A program made the translations under genes and the position numbers. A DNA stretch of 64,000 nt from JBGSPQ01 sp041738505 (GTDB lineage Bacteria > Patescibacteriota > Gracilibacteria > UBA1369), in the NCBI GenBank assembly GCA_041738505.1, contig JBGSPQ010000010.1:6603-70602 (forward strand), in the 5' to 3' direction. This document shows, piece by piece, positions 6,718-15,564 of the stretch (the first letter of the stretch is position 1; every line of letters starts with the position of its first letter). The notes under the pieces were generated by a model. The model searched no databases, was not told where the DNA came from, and saw nothing but the letters and a program-made list of their open reading frames with translations.

Positions 6718-8829
6718 ATGGAAAAAAAGAATCTATCGATTGATGTCGCCGGCAGAACAATGACAGTTGAGACCGGTGTTTTGGCGAATCAGTCACACGG
6801 AGCCGTTACCGTAACTTACGGCGAAACAGTGGTTTTTGCAAGCGCCATGATGGGCGAAGTACGCGAAGGCACGGACTTTTTTCCTCTGACAGTTGATTAT
6901 GAAGAGAATTTCTACGCGGCCGGCAAAATCAAAGGAAGCCGTTTTGTAAAAAGAGAAGGCCGTCCTTCTGAAAACGCGGTTTTAAATTCAAGGCTAATTG
7001 ATCGTCCTATCAGACCGCTTTTCCCCAAAGGCATGGTTAACGACGTACAGCTTATCTGTACGGTGCTTTCCGCCGATATGGCGGCCGATCCTGCGGTTAC
7101 CGCTTTAAATGCGGCATCAGCGGCCATCTGCATTTCCGGGATGCCATTTGAGGCGCCCGTCGGTGCGGTAAGGATGGGACTTGTGGAAATTGAGGGTAAA
7201 GAGGAGCTGGTTATCAATCCGTCACTGGCTCAGATTAACGCCGGAAGGCTGGATCTGGTGGTTGCCGGAACAAAAGACGCCATCACCATGGTGGAGGCCG
7301 CTTCCAACGAAGTCAGCGAGGAAATCATGCTCAAAGCGCTGGAAATGGCGCACGAAGAGATCAAAAAAATCTGCGAATTCCAGGAAAAATTCCGCGCAAT
7401 GGTGGAGGTTGAACCAAAAGTGCCGGTCATTATCACGGTGCCCGAAGCCGTCAATAAATCCATGGAAGAATCCCTCACCAAAGAGATGATGGATTCCATA
7501 GAAGGCAAAACCAAGCATGATGTGAAAGACAAAGTTAAAAAAATTGAAAATGAGTTGATTGAAAAATACGCGGCACAAATTGAAGCCGGCGAATTTACCA
7601 AGGGAAATCTTAAAGAGGCTATCAACAAAGCGCTGGAAAAGAACATGCGCGAAAATATTCTAACCGACGAAAGAAGAATTGACGGCAGAAAAATAGATGA
7701 AATCCGCGTGCTCAAAAGCGAAGTCGGCATACTGCCCCGCCCTCACGGCTCCGCGCTTTTCCAAAGAGGTGAGACGCAGGCGCTCACAATCACAACGCTC
7801 GGCGGACCCGGAGACGCGCAGATTGTGGACACCATGGACGAGGACATTACCAAAAGATATTTTCACCACTATTCATTCCCGCCTTATTCCGTGGGTGAAA
7901 CCAGAATGCTTCGCGGACCTTCGCGCAGGGACATCGGCCACGGCGATCTTGCCGAAAGGTCGCTCATTCCCGAACTGCCCCCCAAGGACAAATTCCCCTA
8001 CACAATCTGGGTTGTTTCCAACATTATGAGCTGTAATGGATCCAGTTCCATGGCTTCCGTATGCGGATCCACATTGTCACTTATGCACGCAGGCGTTCCT
8101 ATCAGAAAACCCGTTGCCGGTATTGCCATGGGTCTTGTTTCCAGAGACAAGGACATCACCAAGGGATACAAAATTCTCACCGACATTCAGGGCATGGAGG
8201 ATTTTGCCGGAGACATGGACTTTAAGGTGGCCGGATCAAAAGACGGAATCAACGCTCTGCAGATGGATATCAAAGTAAAAGGACTCTCCATTGAAGTTTT
8301 GAAAGAGGCATTGGAAAGAGCCAAGGCCGGCAGAAGCGCCATTCTGGACAACATGCTTGCCACCATCGCCGAACCCAATAAGGAACTTTCCAAATACGCT
8401 CCGTTGATTATGATGATTAAGATTAATCCGGATCTGATTAAGATTGTAATCGGCAAGGGAGGGGAAACCATCCAGAAGATCACCGCGGAAACCGGATCGG
8501 AAATTGATATTGAACAGGACGGATTGGTTACCGTAACCGCAAAAGACCAGGAAAGCGGAAACAAAGCGCTGGAATGGATCAATAGGCTTACCTACGAACC
8601 CAAAGCAGGCGAAATTTTTGAAGGCAAAGTCGTTAAAATCATGGATTTTGGTGCTTTCGTTGAATTCCTGCCCGGCAAGGACGGACTTGTGCACATTTCC
8701 CAGCTAGCCAAAGAGCGCGTCAACAAAGTTGAAGACGTGGTCAAAGAAGGGGACACCCTTAAAGTTAAGCTGATGGAGGTGGATTCACAGGGCAGATACA
8801 ACCTTTCCCACAAAGCCACGCTGGAGTAG
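6718..8829 (+). CDS. pnp: Polyribonucleotide nucleotidyltransferase (PNPase)
   Basis: 703 residues from the ATG at 6718. Phosphorolytic 3'-5' exoribonuclease that acts in RNA turnover as a trimeric ring. Order of domains: first RNase PH domain (GREGRPSENAVLNSRLIDRP near residue 75), helical linker, second catalytic RNase PH domain with FQRGETQAL and the SCNGSSSMASVCG stretch, KH domain with IVIGKGGETIQKI (about residues 575-590), and S1 domain with GKVVKIMDFGAFVEFLPGKD near the C-terminus. The frame extends to a TTG at 6685, but that lies before the GC hairpin and the extra residues are not family-like. The gene ends before a strong bidirectional terminator. Confidence 0.97.
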   Translation: MEKKNLSIDVAGRTMTVETGVLANQSHGAVTVTYGETVVFASAMMGEVREGTDFFPLTVDYEENFYAAGKIKGSRFVKREGRPSENAVLNSRLIDRPIRPLFPKGMVNDVQLICTVLSADMAADPAVTALNAASAAICISGMPFEAPVGAVRMGLVEIEGKEELVINPSLAQINAGRLDLVVAGTKDAITMVEAASNEVSEEIMLKALEMAHEEIKKICEFQEKFRAMVEVEPKVPVIITVPEAVNKSMEESLTKEMMDSIEGKTKHDVKDKVKKIENELIEKYAAQIEAGEFTKGNLKEAINKALEKNMRENILTDERRIDGRKIDEIRVLKSEVGILPRPHGSALFQRGETQALTITTLGGPGDAQIVDTMDEDITKRYFHHYSFPPYSVGETRMLRGPSRRDIGHGDLAERSLIPELPPKDKFPYTIWVVSNIMSCNGSSSMASVCGSTLSLMHAGVPIRKPVAGIAMGLVSRDKDITKGYKILTDIQGMEDFAGDMDFKVAGSKDGINALQMDIKVKGLSIEVLKEALERAKAGRSAILDNMLATIAEPNKELSKYAPLIMMIKINPDLIKIVIGKGGETIQKITAETGSEIDIEQDGLVTVTAKDQESGNKALEWINRLTYEPKAGEIFEGKVVKIMDFGAFVEFLPGKDGLVHISQLAKERVNKVEDVVKEGDTLKVKLMEVDSQGRYNLSHKATLE

Positions 8830-8852
8830 AGATTTTGTATTCGGATAACAAA

Positions 8853-8884
8853 AAAACGGCGGGCAAACATGGCCCCGCCGTTTT
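8853..8884. terminator. Bidirectional intrinsic terminator
   Basis: AAAACGGCGGG (8853-8863) pairs with CCCGCCGTTTT (8874-8884) around a 10-nt loop. T runs exist on both sides, so it can serve pnp and the convergent gene at 8894-10834. Confidence 0.9.
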
Positions 8885-8893
8885 ATATGTAAA

Positions 8894-10834
8894 TTACTTT
8901 TCCTCAATTACATAATCGGACTCCTCTTCGGGATTGGTTTGAATTGAGGCGATCAGTTCGGGAAAATCAAATTCCCTCACGTGTTCGCGCAAAGTTTTTT
9001 GCAGACGTTTTAAATCATCGGTGTTTTCTGGGTGTTCCTCCTGCAGTTTTTCGGCCTCGCGGACACAAACAGCCATCTCTTTAATAAATTTATAAAGTTT
9101 TTCATAGGCAGCGCTGTAGCTCTTTGATTTTAAAACAACCTCTTTTTTTTGACCGTCTTTTACCATCGAAACTTTAACCTTTTTTTGGAAAAGACCTTTC
9201 TGCAGTAAACCGATTTCACCGGAAAGTCTGCCGAAATCGGGAATTTCGGCGGGGGATATATACTTGCCGTAAACATTCTGCAACCGCTGATAAAAGCGCT
9301 GAATCTTGGCCACAAAATAAACCTTCATAAACTCGGTGGCTCTTTCCGTTCGCGGAGCATCAATTTCAATCAGTCTGCGCGTTTCCGCGGTATGTGAAAG
9401 CACTTTCCGGCTAAAACTTAAGTAAGGCTCAACGGGAGGGGTGCCTCCCTGCGCGTATGAACATTCCCGGTCAATTCTATCCAGTGTGCTTTCGGTTCTT
9501 TTCCTTCCTTTAACAGTGGGAGTCCGATCCAGATTTACACCAACCGATTTACTTTCAAACATCTCCATTACTCCGTCAAAAGGAATTTGCTGTCTGGTGA
9601 TATAATCCTCGCTAAGCACATTGTCCTGCGAAAGATGGGAACTGATTCTGCGGATTCTATCCACCCTGCTCTGGAAAAATTTTCTGATTCTGGCCGGATA
9701 AAGGCGTGCGCGGGTGGCTTTGGGATTGATTTGTTCGATTTTTTCATTTCCTCTCACCGTCCGCGAGGTTTTAAGTTCAACCGAAGCATCAATCAGTTCC
9801 TTGATTTTTACTTTGTCTTCATCCTCCACATACTTCAGACTGTCCGCCATCTCATGAAGTTTAGCGCGGGTTGATTCCAGATCTTCCGGCTCCATCGGCC
9901 ATTTTTCAAGATCTGCATGAATCTTAAGAATAGAGGTTTCCAGTTCGCGAAGCAGTTTTATTTCCTGTTTATAACTTTCTTCCATGATATGAAAAAGCCT
10001 TCTGTAGGCTTTATGTATATCTGTCACAAACATGGTTTTCTTTCCGCGTATAACTTGAGTTCCCAGTACATATCCCTCTTTTTTCCCCGAACCGATTCTC
10101 ATCAGTCGGAAGTAGTTATTGTCCGATTCATGCCAGTTTTGGGGAATGCGGATGCTTTCCAGATTACTTATGATTTCTTTGATTTCCGGAATCGCGCGTG
10201 CCATGTAAGCCATTCTTTCCGCCGGAGTCATTCTTTTTCCTTTTTCGGGGATGTATTCCTCCAGTCCCAGATTTTTTAGTTTGGTCGCGTTGATGCTCGC
10301 CGGATCAATCACAATACAGGACATGTCTTTGTCCTTGGAGCAAAGTTCCTCTCTTTGAAAGGCGATTCTTTCCGTTGGCGGAGTAAACATTTCCTGAAGT
10401 GTCTTTAAAATCGTGCGGGGAGAAGCTTTAAATTCCGCTTCGCTCGCGGAAATTCTTATTGCATCGGATGTTTTAAGAGAGTCGGGAATCATTGCCGACA
10501 GTTGATTTGCTTTGGCCTTTTCCACTTTCCACCGCTCGCTTTGTTCCAGTTGCTTCAATATATAAAAAATCCGCACGCGGGTCAGATCCTTATTTCTTTT
10601 GATTGTCTTTTCCGGCAGGGGTTCGCCGTCCGGATCAATAAAAACCGACTCAACCAGATTGCAGGTCCGGGCTTTTAGCAAATCCATATACTCGGTGTTT
10701 TCTTTGGAATAATCCACAAGCACGTCCTCAAAAGCGGGGAAGTCGTTGGGATAATTCAAATCACTAAGTGAGGGGGTGGATGCGGGGGCGCCGCCGGGCG
10801 TTTCGGTATCGTTTGAAGTGTTGATTTCCGACAT
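8894..10834 (-). CDS. Large soluble protein of unknown function
   Basis: 646 residues, no signal peptide or membrane segment, rich in Lys, Glu and Arg and predicted mostly helical. A disordered Thr/Pro/Ser-rich start (residues 1-25) is followed by long charged helices. Around residues 240-265 comes a more globular part with SDNNYFRLMRIGSGKKEGYVLG, and near residue 500 the stretch EFMKVYFVAKIQRFYQRLQNVYG. I do not recognise a family. It has its own promoter and a good terminator and is likely a stable, lineage-specific cytoplasmic protein. Its style (disordered start, coiled coils) resembles the unassigned proteins at 34415 and 54227. Confidence 0.75.
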   Translation of the reverse strand: MSEINTSNDTETPGGAPASTPSLSDLNYPNDFPAFEDVLVDYSKENTEYMDLLKARTCNLVESVFIDPDGEPLPEKTIKRNKDLTRVRIFYILKQLEQSERWKVEKAKANQLSAMIPDSLKTSDAIRISASEAEFKASPRTILKTLQEMFTPPTERIAFQREELCSKDKDMSCIVIDPASINATKLKNLGLEEYIPEKGKRMTPAERMAYMARAIPEIKEIISNLESIRIPQNWHESDNNYFRLMRIGSGKKEGYVLGTQVIRGKKTMFVTDIHKAYRRLFHIMEESYKQEIKLLRELETSILKIHADLEKWPMEPEDLESTRAKLHEMADSLKYVEDEDKVKIKELIDASVELKTSRTVRGNEKIEQINPKATRARLYPARIRKFFQSRVDRIRRISSHLSQDNVLSEDYITRQQIPFDGVMEMFESKSVGVNLDRTPTVKGRKRTESTLDRIDRECSYAQGGTPPVEPYLSFSRKVLSHTAETRRLIEIDAPRTERATEFMKVYFVAKIQRFYQRLQNVYGKYISPAEIPDFGRLSGEIGLLQKGLFQKKVKVSMVKDGQKKEVVLKSKSYSAAYEKLYKFIKEMAVCVREAEKLQEEHPENTDDLKRLQKTLREHVREFDFPELIASIQTNPEEESDYVIEEK

Positions 10835-10858
10835 GGTGCATTGTTAAAAAGGCGGTCA

Positions 10859-10887
10859 ATTTAACATTAACCCGGCGGCGCTGTCAA
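10859..10887 (-). promoter_or_regulatory. Promoter for 8894-10834
   Basis: On the minus strand: TTGACA (10882-10887), 17 nt, TTAAAT (10859-10864). The start codon is at 10834, so the leader would be very short, about 18 nt. Confidence 0.6.
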
Positions 10888-10905
10888 AAAAAAATCATCG
10901 GACAG

Positions 10906-11148
10906 CTACTCTGTTTCTCCGCCCTCGGTCGTTATTGCCACCACCGATGTTGTTGCCCCCTCCGTTGTTGATGCAGTTACATTTTCCGATGGAATATCTT
11001 CTTCCTCAACAACATTTATGGAAACTTTAGTGTTTTGTTCCGCCTGTTTGGATTCCGGCTCCGCCGCGGGTTCCTGCGACTGACAGCCTCCCAATGCCAA
11101 AAATAATCCCACCGAAAAAACGGAAACGATTAAAAATTTATACTTCAT
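10906..11148 (-). CDS. Small lipoprotein
   Basis: 80 residues. A basic start (MKYK) and a hydrophobic stretch lead to the lipobox LGGC, with Cys at about residue 22, so signal peptidase II cleavage and lipid anchoring are expected. The rest is Glu/Thr/Ser-rich and low in complexity, with no recognisable domain. It may be a short surface tether, or a remnant of a larger lipoprotein. The ATG is at 11148. Confidence 0.75.
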   Translation of the reverse strand: MKYKFLIVSVFSVGLFLALGGCQSQEPAAEPESKQAEQNTKVSINVVEEEDIPSENVTASTTEGATTSVVAITTEGGETE

Positions 11149-11230
11149 GGAAAAGTATTAAAAGTACCAATAACAAATTTTATCCTCAAAACCGCCCAAG
11201 CGCAACCGGGGCGGAAAAGAAATTTCAATA

Positions 11231-11307
11231 TGGAGCGGGTAAGGGGATTCGAACCCCTGACCTTCTGCATGGCAAGCAGACGCTCTAGCCAACTGAGCTA
11301 CACCCGC
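11231..11307 (-). tRNA. tRNA-Gly (GCC)
   Basis: Full cloverleaf on the minus strand: acceptor GCGGGTG paired with the 3' arm, D arm AGCTCAGTTGGCTAGAGC, anticodon loop TTGCCAT giving anticodon GCC, T arm GGTTCGAATCC. The 3' CCA is encoded (11231-11233). Confidence 0.96.
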
Positions 11308-11343
11308 AAGAACAAAGAAAAATTGTCAATCACGCAAGTACAG

Positions 11344-11372
11344 AATTTAAAGCAAACCGGGAAAATTATCAA
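11344..11372 (-). promoter_or_regulatory. Possible promoter for tRNA-Gly
   Basis: Minus strand TTGATA (11367-11372), 17 nt, TAAATT (11344-11349), about 30 nt before the tRNA. Confidence 0.45.
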
Positions 11373-11400
11373 CATTTTATTTATTTTCGCACTGGCGACC

Positions 11401-11429
11401 TTTAAATAACTCGGTAAAAATGATATAAT
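11401..11429 (+). promoter_or_regulatory. Extended -10 promoter
   Basis: TGATATAAT (11421-11429) is an extended -10 element. The -35 region (TTTAAA, 11401-11406) is weak. It drives the gene at 11464. Confidence 0.6.
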
Positions 11430-11463
11430 TTAGAGATCAATCAATTTCTTAAATCATATATAT

Positions 11464-12090
11464 ATGAGAAATCAATCAAACACTCATCCGCTGGCAACAA
11501 CCAGATTTGTATATCAAAACGTTGGAGCCGAGAAATCCGGTGAAAACGTGGACGAGCAAACCTCGCAGTCCGAGCCATTGTCGGGGGCGCCTGAAGATGT
11601 AAATAAAACAAAAGAGCAGGGTGGCAATATGATCGGGAATGCCATGGAATCTCCAATGGAACTTGCCGATACAGATCCACAGGCACTTTATCAAAAATGT
11701 CTTGACGCGGATAATCTGTTTTTGAAAGCAGTGGACAGAAATTTATATGCGGGCAAAGAGGAAGAGGTTGAAGGCAAGTTGATACGAGCGGGCGAACAGG
11801 TTCCAGTTGTTAAACCGGGTGTGGAAAAATATAAAACCGCATACAAGGCTCCAAACAAACCGAACGTCGCCACTCCTAATGTACTTGTTGAATACATGGC
11901 CAATGAAGTTTACAAAAAGTTGGGAACGTCTTTTACAGATGCCAACGGCACCACAAACGAAGCTCGCGGCGATAAATTATATAACTATATTTTTGGAAGC
12001 GGAGACGAGAAAAAGGAGAGTGAAAATGCAAAAAAAGTGGCTCAATGGTTCAGCGACGCCAAAAATGCCATAGAGCAAGGCATTGGCTAA
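11464..12090 (+). CDS. Hypothetical protein, soluble
   Basis: 208 residues with no signal peptide or membrane segment. Residues 1-65 are polar and look disordered (Gln, Ser, Glu, Asn). Residues about 70-205 form a more compact helical region: DPQALYQKCLDADNLFLKAV, then VLVEYMANEVYKKLGTSF, ending KKVAQWFSDAKNAIEQGIG. I do not recognise the family. It has its own extended -10 promoter. Its stop overlaps the end of the convergent flippase gene by 4 nt. Confidence 0.65.
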   Translation: MRNQSNTHPLATTRFVYQNVGAEKSGENVDEQTSQSEPLSGAPEDVNKTKEQGGNMIGNAMESPMELADTDPQALYQKCLDADNLFLKAVDRNLYAGKEEEVEGKLIRAGEQVPVVKPGVEKYKTAYKAPNKPNVATPNVLVEYMANEVYKKLGTSFTDANGTTNEARGDKLYNYIFGSGDEKKESENAKKVAQWFSDAKNAIEQGIG

Positions 12091-13382
12091 TCCTTATTGA
12101 GTATTGATGGGATTTTCTTTGCTCCCTGAATTACCATAAATCCTTCTCCAGCAATCGCTCCTGCAATAATAAGAGCTATTTGAAGGTATAGGTCATACAC
12201 AAAGTATATCGCCGAAACAAATATCATGCCGGCCAATGCCAGCGCAGCAAACTCCCTCTTTAAAAACCAAATCTCCTTCTCAAATGCAAATAGCGTTATC
12301 AAAACCAGATCATAACCGTAGGAAATCGCGGCAAGCAGTAACATCATCGGCAAAACAAACCACATTTCCGGCAGAAAATATTTTTTGTGAGTCAGGAGTT
12401 CAATCATAAACGGGCCCAACAGCGAACCGAAAACCACCAGCGCGAAGCCGGCTCCAAGCAGAAGTTTCCATATTTTGCCATATAAAACCCTGGCCTTTTG
12501 AAGATCTCCGTTCACAAGATATTGCTTTAACCCCGGCAAAACCGAGAACATCAGAAAAGTGGAAAACAAACTTAAAACCTGCGCGATTTTAAAAGAAATA
12601 TTAAACGTCGCGAACTGTTCGTCGGTCAGAATTTCTCTCGCGAATAAATCAGGCAGAAAGCGGAAATACAGGTTATTGATAATGTTTATTATCCCAAACG
12701 GCAGACTGACGATGAAAATATTCCGCGCCAGATTAACGTCCAAAACAAAGCTCCATTTAATTTTCCGGTAAACAAATATCAGACTCAATGCCGCGGTTAC
12801 AAATCCTCCGCTCAAAACGGCCAGAAACACCAGCGGAATATGGCCGCCGTCCGCCCCCTGCGGAAGATAATTCACAATCCAGAAAATCACTCCCAGATTC
12901 ACAATTCTTCCCGCCACAAGCGCTATAACCGCCCGCCCCATCAGATAATTGGCTTGCAGCATACCATCGCAGACAGAGGTGACATAATCAAAAAACAGCG
13001 CTCCCAGAAAAATAATCGCGCCGGTTAAAAAGATCGTGTCGGAGCCTTTTATTACAAGATAAAAAATCGCGCTCGCGAAAAACAGTCCCGCCGTAACCAT
13101 TCGCAGAACCAGCACGTTAAAAAACACCTTCCCGTCCTGTGGCGCTTTGCTCATTTCACGCACGGTGTTGGCAAAAATGCCCAGATTCGCCGCCACGCTA
13201 AAGAACAGCGCGTACTCCGATATGGTTGCATAGATGCCGTATTCACCCTGCGTCAGATAGTTGCAGATAAGCTTTAAAGTGACGGTCGCAATCACCAGTT
13301 GCGTCACCTTTCCGAATAACTGAACCAAAGTGGAAAAAGCGATCTTCCCGCTCAATACCCTTAATGCCAGTTTTCTGATCAT
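12087..13382 (-). CDS. Polysaccharide/lipid-linked glycan flippase (MOP superfamily)
   Basis: 431 residues with about 12-14 hydrophobic helices in the order expected of Wzx/RfbX-type exporters. The N-terminal region has FGKVTQLVIATVTLKLICNYL and LTQGEYGIYATISEYALFFS, the typical first-helix pattern of O-antigen or teichoic-type flippases. Such proteins move lipid-linked sugars across the cytoplasmic membrane. It lies 8 nt downstream of the C39-peptidase gene on the same strand, so they are likely co-transcribed. Two GT4 glycosyltransferases elsewhere in the window could supply its substrate. Confidence 0.85.
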   Translation of the reverse strand: MIRKLALRVLSGKIAFSTLVQLFGKVTQLVIATVTLKLICNYLTQGEYGIYATISEYALFFSVAANLGIFANTVREMSKAPQDGKVFFNVLVLRMVTAGLFFASAIFYLVIKGSDTIFLTGAIIFLGALFFDYVTSVCDGMLQANYLMGRAVIALVAGRIVNLGVIFWIVNYLPQGADGGHIPLVFLAVLSGGFVTAALSLIFVYRKIKWSFVLDVNLARNIFIVSLPFGIINIINNLYFRFLPDLFAREILTDEQFATFNISFKIAQVLSLFSTFLMFSVLPGLKQYLVNGDLQKARVLYGKIWKLLLGAGFALVVFGSLLGPFMIELLTHKKYFLPEMWFVLPMMLLLAAISYGYDLVLITLFAFEKEIWFLKREFAALALAGMIFVSAIYFVYDLYLQIALIIAGAIAGEGFMVIQGAKKIPSILNKD

Positions 13383-13390
13383 AAATTATA

Positions 13391-14221
13391 TTAAAACGCG
13401 GGTGGCAAAACTTCTATCATGCGCTTCGCGCCGTTTTCAATAGGCACGGAGTAATCATGCAGGGCATTTGAAATTACATCCCACGTATAAACATAATTTT
13501 CTCCGTTTTTTGTGCCCACATCATGAGTGATGATTTTTCCTTCCTTATAGCCTTTAACCAGCACCACATGATACATCGGGCCGCCGTTTTTGAAATTGGG
13601 ATTATAAAGTTGCTTCCCGGAAAAAGTCATAATTATGAAATGGCCGTCATTGATAACTTTTTGTACGTCTTCAAATGATGGATTTTCATGAATAACGGTT
13701 TCCAGAAACAAATATTCCTCCAGAATTTCCGCCGTCTGATCCACACTTGTATGTATATAATCACCAAATCTGTCTTTCTGCCATTCCACAAGCTTTAAAA
13801 TCTCATCATTGAATTGTTCGCGCGACCAGTTGTGACTAAAATATTCATTGGCCACAAGAAGTACGGACGCCTCTTCGCACGCTTCCTGCCATGGTAAATC
13901 CCAGTTTCCAAAAGGAGCCTGGGCATAAAACACCGCTTTCAGATTAAGTTCGGCGGGAAATGATTGAACCTGTCCTGCGTCAATACCTTCCCCGTTCGTT
14001 GTTTCCCCGTTTTGATCCGATGTTTCGGCATCTACCGATAAATCCATATCATTGGAATCCTCCCCGTCGGAAAATATCCCCCCCGTCCTAATCGTCGCGC
14101 TGTCCACTTCAATCGGCACGGGCTCTTTCTCGAATCTGACCGTTTTATAATACAGATAACCTTCTCCGGCCATCACCAGTACCAAAAATCCCAAGATATA
14201 AATTTGAGTCATTTTATTCAT
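13391..14221 (-). CDS. Membrane-anchored C39-like cysteine peptidase
   Basis: 276 residues. One N-terminal membrane anchor (about residues 7-25), a polar linker to about residue 90, then a papain-fold C39_2 domain. The catalytic Cys lies in WQEACEEASVLL (about residue 118), preceded by the oxyanion Gln. The His lies in MYHVVLVKGY (about residue 224), and an Asp follows in ITHDVG. The active site faces the cell exterior. C39 domains cleave leader peptides or peptidoglycan-associated proteins; this one lacks a transporter partner. It is first in a two-gene unit with the flippase. Confidence 0.82.
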   Translation of the reverse strand: MNKMTQIYILGFLVLVMAGEGYLYYKTVRFEKEPVPIEVDSATIRTGGIFSDGEDSNDMDLSVDAETSDQNGETTNGEGIDAGQVQSFPAELNLKAVFYAQAPFGNWDLPWQEACEEASVLLVANEYFSHNWSREQFNDEILKLVEWQKDRFGDYIHTSVDQTAEILEEYLFLETVIHENPSFEDVQKVINDGHFIIMTFSGKQLYNPNFKNGGPMYHVVLVKGYKEGKIITHDVGTKNGENYVYTWDVISNALHDYSVPIENGAKRMIEVLPPAF

Positions 14222-14326
14222 GTTTCCATTATGTATTTACCTCTTCATTATTGATATCTTATCTTGATATTGCAAGGAAAACAAAAGCTGATGGGTTTAT
14301 TGAAAACATTACGAAACTATAAAATA

Positions 14327-14354
14327 TTGACAAAAAACAGCAGTAATGCATAAT
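14327..14354 (+). promoter_or_regulatory. Promoter for 14387-15049
   Basis: TTGACA (14327-14332), 16 nt, CATAAT (14349-14354). The expected start is near 14361, 26 nt before the ATG. Confidence 0.65.
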
Positions 14355-14386
14355 AGCACCCCTAAAATATCCCATCAAAGCCAAAC

Positions 14387-15049
14387 ATGCGCAACCCATT
14401 AGAAACTTTACCCGAAGCCGGAAATGGTGACGAAAGTTTTGACGAAATCTGGGAAAAAGCCATAGATCGATGGGGTATAAATTCATCCAAAGCCGAAGAT
14501 ATAAAAAATAAGCTGGCGGGCGGAACCGCTGTTCCTTCAGTAAAAGAACCTCCGCGTCCCTCATCCCGCGTAGCCCCAAAGCCCGTGGATGAATCGTTAA
14601 AAGAAGATGACTGGATTTGCGAGCGCCCGACAATCCCCATGGATGAGCCTAAACCTGATTCCCTGGCGGTCACTCAAAGATCATCGGAGCTGATGCCAAA
14701 AACGCCCGATGACACCCCGGAAATTATCATCAACGAAACCCAAACCGACATCAAGTCCGAACTTCTGTTTTTGCTGATTGAAGAGGCCGTTTTAAGAATC
14801 AGAAATTTTGAATTTGAATCGGTGACGGTGGAACCGGGTAAAAGCCATTTAACCAATGCTATCGCCAAAACTCTCGGTAATATTTGCGAAGCCGAAGATC
14901 TGCTTTTAATGATCGCCGTGGACGCGAACAAATTTACGATTTTAAAAAAAGGCTGGATTGATTATACTGGACGAGTTATGGATGAGAAGAAAGGATATGT
15001 CTTCCATTCCCTGCTGAAAACCTATCCCAACGCGGTTACAATCAAATAA
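14387..15049 (+). CDS. Hypothetical protein
   Basis: 220 residues, soluble. The first 130 residues are acidic and Pro-rich and look disordered. The last 90 appear folded, with helix EAVLRIRNFEFESVTVEPGK, then AIAKTLGNICEAEDLLLMIAV and GWIDYTGRVM. No family is recognised. It has its own promoter and is followed 32 nt later by another unassigned gene on the same strand, suggesting a two-gene unit. Coding is supported by codon use similar to that of its neighbours. Confidence 0.6.
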   Translation: MRNPLETLPEAGNGDESFDEIWEKAIDRWGINSSKAEDIKNKLAGGTAVPSVKEPPRPSSRVAPKPVDESLKEDDWICERPTIPMDEPKPDSLAVTQRSSELMPKTPDDTPEIIINETQTDIKSELLFLLIEEAVLRIRNFEFESVTVEPGKSHLTNAIAKTLGNICEAEDLLLMIAVDANKFTILKKGWIDYTGRVMDEKKGYVFHSLLKTYPNAVTIK

Positions 15050-15081
15050 CCGTTTCCCCAAGTATTTTATAACTGTTGAAT

Positions 15082-15564
15082 ATGACGCCGGATATCGCCC
15101 CGGGTGAAAAAGTAACCCCGGATGGGAATTTATATGCAAATTCGCACCAAATTGATGAGCTGATTGGCAGGACTCCGAAAGTAGTCAGAAGGGCCGTTCT
15201 CGCCATCCTGGAAACACCTCCGGTAATCACCGAAAAGGAGCCGGATGATGAAATGGTGCTTCGCAATATGAAAATTCTGGCCGAGAATATCGGACCCAAA
15301 CCCACCGACCTTACATTGTTTATACCATTAAACGGCAAACTCCCGGAACTGCTTAGGAAGAGCGGATGTGAATCGCTGGAAGCTCTTGTAGAAAAAATTC
15401 AGTCAATTGCCATCAAAGAGCGACTGGGTTTTCTGACCGGAGTAGATCATGACGCCCGCCAACTGGTCGTGAATATTCACAAACAACCGGGTAAAGACTA
15501 CTCCAGACCCATGTCAAAAGAGGACCATGATTTCATTTGTCTTTTTGACACTGAAGTCTTTTAG
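15082..15564 (+). CDS. Hypothetical protein
   Basis: 160 residues from the ATG at 15082; a TTG two codons earlier is possible. Soluble, mixed alpha/beta, with LIGRTPKVVRRAVLAILETPP near residue 28, a central helix RNMKILAENIGPKP and an ending rich in Asp and His. No recognised family. It probably shares a transcript with the gene ending at 15049. The stop overlaps the convergent TMEM43 gene by 4 nt. Confidence 0.55.
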   Translation: MTPDIAPGEKVTPDGNLYANSHQIDELIGRTPKVVRRAVLAILETPPVITEKEPDDEMVLRNMKILAENIGPKPTDLTLFIPLNGKLPELLRKSGCESLEALVEKIQSIAIKERLGFLTGVDHDARQLVVNIHKQPGKDYSRPMSKEDHDFICLFDTEVF

